Position numbers and translations under genes: made by a program. From CANKJK01 sp964400405 (GTDB taxonomy: Bacteria > Acidobacteriota > Vicinamibacteria > Vicinamibacterales > UBA2999): a stretch of DNA of 8,262 bases. Under the pieces are notes generated by a model, which saw only the letters and a list, made by a program, of their open reading frames with translations, made no database searches and was not told where the DNA came from. The stretch is from contig CAYNUO010000111.1 of the NCBI GenBank assembly GCA_964400405.1, positions 1-8,262 of the forward strand, given 5' to 3'. Of the stretch, positions 6,319 to 8,262 are shown piece after piece; the stretch's first letter is position 1, and each line of letters opens with the position of its first letter.

Positions 6319-7821
6319 CTAACTGACGGGGGCGGGGCCCGGACCCGGGCCTCGCCGTCTTCCCCGGCCGCCGCGGCGGCGCCGGCGGGGCCGGCGTTCG
6401 CCCCCTCCGTCGTCAGTCGCGACGACGTCCAGCGGCCCTTCGGGGCCATCCTCCAGGAACTCCCGCCAGCTTTCGAGCACGGCCGGCGCGTCGCCGAAGA
6501 TCTCCAGCCACGTCAACGCTTCCTTGAAGGGTCCGCGCTGCACGAGCGCGCGGCGGGCCTTCGCACCCAGCGTCACATCCATCAGGCGCCGCTGCAGATT
6601 GATGATCTGCCGCAGGTGCTCGACATCGCGGCGCGCCAGCGGCAGCAGGCCGATCGACAGCTTCGGATCGCGGCGGTCGCCGTCCGCCGTGAATGTCGGG
6701 CTCATCATCTGGACCGTGAAGCCCATCGGAATGATGAGCGCGCCCATCAGGATGGCGTTGGTCAGCGTGTCCGGCGTTTCCTCGAAGTCCGCCCGGTAGC
6801 GATCGATCGCGGCCAGCGCGGCCCACAGCTTCGGGCCCGCCGCTTCCTGCAGCTCGGGGGCGATGGGCTCGAGCAGCTTCCGCTCGGCGAGCATCCGGAA
6901 CGTCTTCTCGGCCTTGCCGTTGCGGAGGATCTTGTAGACCTCTTCGGTCAGGCGCGCCGGGGCCGCGCGCGCGATTTCGAAGCGGTGCGTCGCGATGGCG
7001 TCATCCACGAGGCCGTCGATCGTGAAGTCCAGGCGGGCTGCCAGCGCGACGGCGCGGGTCATGCGGACCGGGTCTTCGCGGAAGCGCTCGTTCGGGTCGC
7101 CGATCGAGCGGATGACTCTGGCCTCGAGGTCCTGCAGGCCGCCCGTGTAGTCAATGATCGAGAAGTCGGCGATGTCGTAGAAGAGCGCGTTCACCGTGAA
7201 GTCGCGGCGGAAGGCGTCCTCTTCGGGGGTGCCGAAGCTGTTGTCGCGCTGGATCAGCAGGTCGCGCTCGCGCTCCCGCTGGCGCGCGGCGCGGTTGGCC
7301 GGTCTGGGGATGAAGCGCGGGTCGACGCCGGCCAGGGCGTCCACGCTCCGGGCGGCCTCGGCGGCGTCTTCGAGCGCCGCGGTGACTTCGGCTGCCGCCC
7401 CGGCGGCCTCCAGATCCGACTCGGCGTGGACGGCCTCAGCCGCCACGCGGACCGCCTCGGCCTCCGCGCGTGCCGCCGCCTGGGCGGCCTCGTCCGCGGC
7501 CAGTTCCTCCGCGCTCACGAGCCGCCGGAACGTGGCGACCTCGATGTTCTTCGTGCCGAAGCGGACGTGGGCCAGCCGGAAGCGGCGGCCGATGATCCAG
7601 CAGTTCCGGAACAGCTTCTTGACCTGGTAGGGCTCGGCCGAGGTGCCGATATCGAAGTCCTTCGGCCGGCGGCCCAGCAGCAGGTCGCGCACGCTGCCGC
7701 CGACCAGATAGGCGGCGTAGTCGTTCTGATGGAGCCGGTAGAGGACCTTGAGCGCGTCGGGGTCGATCTGCTGCCGCGAGATGGAATGCTCTGCGCGGGG
7801 CAGGATGACCGGGTCGCTCAT
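6319..7821 (-). CDS. pcnB: Poly(A) polymerase I-type nucleotidyltransferase
   Basis: This 500-residue class II nucleotidyltransferase is predicted to add 3' poly(A) tails that promote RNA decay. Its head domain has SRQQIDPDALKVLYRL (15-30), GGSVRDLLLG (41-50) and the metal-binding pair D55/D57 in KDFDI. The segment FRNCWIIGRRFRLAHVRFG (71-89) is the type that marks poly(A) polymerases rather than CCA-adding enzymes. NSFGTPEEDAFRRDFTVNALFYDI (roughly 194-217), the REDPVRMTRAV segment (248-258) and the downstream helical RNA-binding region follow family order. Two oddities stand out: an Ala/Glu/Arg-rich insertion at about 100-187, where E. coli has only about 20 residues, and an Arg/Gly/Pro tail (471-500). 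A tRNA CCA-adding role cannot be fully excluded. The start at 7821 fits the -10 at 7831-7836, and no upstream alternative is better. Confidence 0.92.
   Translation of the reverse strand: MSDPVILPRAEHSISRQQIDPDALKVLYRLHQNDYAAYLVGGSVRDLLLGRRPKDFDIGTSAEPYQVKKLFRNCWIIGRRFRLAHVRFGTKNIEVATFRRLVSAEELAADEAAQAAARAEAEAVRVAAEAVHAESDLEAAGAAAEVTAALEDAAEAARSVDALAGVDPRFIPRPANRAARQRERERDLLIQRDNSFGTPEEDAFRRDFTVNALFYDIADFSIIDYTGGLQDLEARVIRSIGDPNERFREDPVRMTRAVALAARLDFTIDGLVDDAIATHRFEIARAAPARLTEEVYKILRNGKAEKTFRMLAERKLLEPIAPELQEAAGPKLWAALAAIDRYRADFEETPDTLTNAILMGALIIPMGFTVQMMSPTFTADGDRRDPKLSIGLLPLARRDVEHLRQIINLQRRLMDVTLGAKARRALVQRGPFKEALTWLEIFGDAPAVLESWREFLEDGPEGPLDVVATDDGGGERRPRRRRRGGRGRRRGPGPGPAPVS
6331..6359 (+). 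terminator. Putative serC terminator hairpin inside the 3' end of pcnB
   Basis: Positions 6331-6342 (GGCGGGGCCCGG) pair with 6345-6356 (CCGGGCCTCGCC). Eleven of twelve pairs are Watson-Crick and one is G-U, with a minimal loop. GAC (6325-6327) and GTC (6357-6359) could extend it across a bulge. On the + strand TCTTCCCC follows. It lies 27 nt after the serC stop and is also coding sequence for the PcnB tail. The very stable stem supports a 3'-end role; the poor T-tract lowers confidence in factor-independent termination. Confidence 0.5.
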
Positions 7822-7830
7822 TGACCCAGC

Positions 7831-7836
7831 ATTGTA
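7831..7836 (-). promoter_or_regulatory. Putative -10 element of pcnB (TACAAT on the minus strand), leaderless start
   Basis: Reading the minus strand, TACAAT is followed by 9 nt (GCTGGGTCA) and then the ATG at 7821. It matches the -10 consensus at five of six positions. There is no Shine-Dalgarno. A TTGAAC at 7860-7865 (minus strand) is 23 bp away, too far for a normal -35. The spacing to the ATG equals that at nuoG, dsbD and the GAF gene. Confidence 0.55.
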
Positions 7837-7905
7837 ACAAAGCGCGGATCGGCTGCCGCGTTCAACTCACGCCGGTTCAAGTACTTATCGTCGGATTCCG
7901 CCGCG

Positions 7906-7923
7906 CGGGCCGACGTCGGCCCG
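7906..7923 (-). terminator. Perfect 18-bp GC palindrome after the lectin gene, possible 3' hairpin
   Basis: CGGGCCGACGTCGGCCCG is a perfect palindrome beginning 9 bp beyond the lectin stop codon. As RNA it can form a 7-bp stem with an ACGT loop. No T-tract follows on the minus strand, so it may be a weak terminator, an mRNA 3' stabiliser or a protein-binding dyad. It lies about 70 bp upstream of the pcnB -10, so a role at that promoter is less likely. Confidence 0.4.
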
Positions 7924-7932
7924 GCCCGGAAT

Positions 7933-8262
7933 CTACTGGGATCGCATCCAGAGCGCGCGCCCGTCGGCGGAGTAGATCACCAGGTTGCCGTCGTTCTGCA
8001 GCACCATGAACGCCCCGGGGTTGCCCTCGGTGCTGGTGAAATAGATCGGGTTCATCCCGCCGTCGTAGACGACGAAGTTGCCATCCGACTGGAAGATGGC
8101 CTGGCCATTGGCCGCCGAGGCGCCCGTCCACCACAGCGCCTGCCCGTTGGACATGTCGTAGACCACGAGGTTGCTGTCGCCCTGCATGTAGAGGCGGTAG
8201 CGTCCGTTGAGTGACGTCAGCCACTGGCCGCCGCGCATGGTCGACCCGGCGACGAGGCGGTC
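7933..8262 (-). CDS. Bulb-type (mannose-binding type) lectin domain protein, 5' part missing
   Basis: The frame is open to the window edge, so the start is outside. The visible 109 residues, from DRLVAGSTMRGGQW to the stop, form one B-lectin (beta-prism II) domain. The carbohydrate-binding motif QxDxNxVxY occurs three times: QGDSNLVVY (27-35), QSDGNFVVY (58-66) and QNDGNLVIY (89-97), exactly 31 residues apart as the threefold fold requires. All three sites keep the key Q, D, N, V and Y. The internal ATG at 8238 would cut into the first beta-sheet repeat and is not a likely start. Such domains usually bind mannose-type glycans and are usually secreted, but the signal peptide and any extra domain are not visible. 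It reads toward pcnB with a 111-bp gap and is probably a separate unit. Confidence 0.88.
   Translation of the reverse strand, partial: DRLVAGSTMRGGQWLTSLNGRYRLYMQGDSNLVVYDMSNGQALWWTGASAANGQAIFQSDGNFVVYDGGMNPIYFTSTEGNPGAFMVLQNDGNLVIYSADGRALWMRSQ

Noticed and set aside
6367..6380. Perfect 14-bp GC palindrome GCCGCCGCGGCGGC within pcnB
   Set aside because: It is explained by runs of Arg and Gly codons in the RG-rich tail; no independent function is supported.
5977..7824. + strand frame of about 615 codons overlapping the end of serC and all of pcnB
   Set aside because: It lies antisense to the well-conserved pcnB motifs and out of frame with serC; its Arg-rich composition has no domain.

Overview
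The window is a high-GC chromosomal segment with six protein genes and no RNA genes, transposons or CRISPR array. The gene families, the dense GC-rich codon use and the GAF and B-lectin sequence styles suggest an Acidobacteriota genome, perhaps class Vicinamibacteria. That placement is inferred from impression, not from a marker gene.

Layout, left to right. Positions 1-208 are non-coding: a 30-bp element occurs twice (29/30 identical, starts 110 bp apart), followed by the promoter of the first gene. On the + strand come nuoG (complex I iron-sulfur subunit, 209-2011), a compact dsbD (thiol:disulfide reductant transporter, 2051-3820), a membrane-anchored GAF-domain protein of unknown role (3884-5131) and serC (phosphoserine aminotransferase, true start 5213, end 6304). 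Convergent to these on the - strand are a poly(A) polymerase-type pcnB (7821-6319) and, upstream of it, the 3' part of a bulb-type (mannose-binding type) lectin gene that runs off the right edge (8262-7933).

The genes do not form one pathway. NuoG and DsbD both concern redox chemistry at the cytoplasmic membrane. SerC is serine (and possibly vitamin B6) biosynthesis, PcnB is RNA 3'-end metabolism, and the lectin is probably exported. Each + strand gene appears to have its own promoter, and hairpins in the gaps argue against a simple operon.

The most interesting signals are regulatory. Four genes (nuoG, dsbD, the GAF gene and pcnB) lack a convincing Shine-Dalgarno and carry a -10-like hexamer ending exactly 9 nt before the ATG, as expected for leaderless mRNAs. 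serC instead has a leader with AGGAG. Inverted repeats sit on or inside three of the promoters: dsbD, GAF gene and serC. Other oddities are a PcnB with a roughly 88-residue alanine-rich insertion in the catalytic domain and an RG-rich tail whose DNA doubles as a hairpin at the end of serC; a DsbD that seems to lack two membrane helices and the end of its thioredoxin domain; and a short NuoG that still carries cluster N7 ligands.
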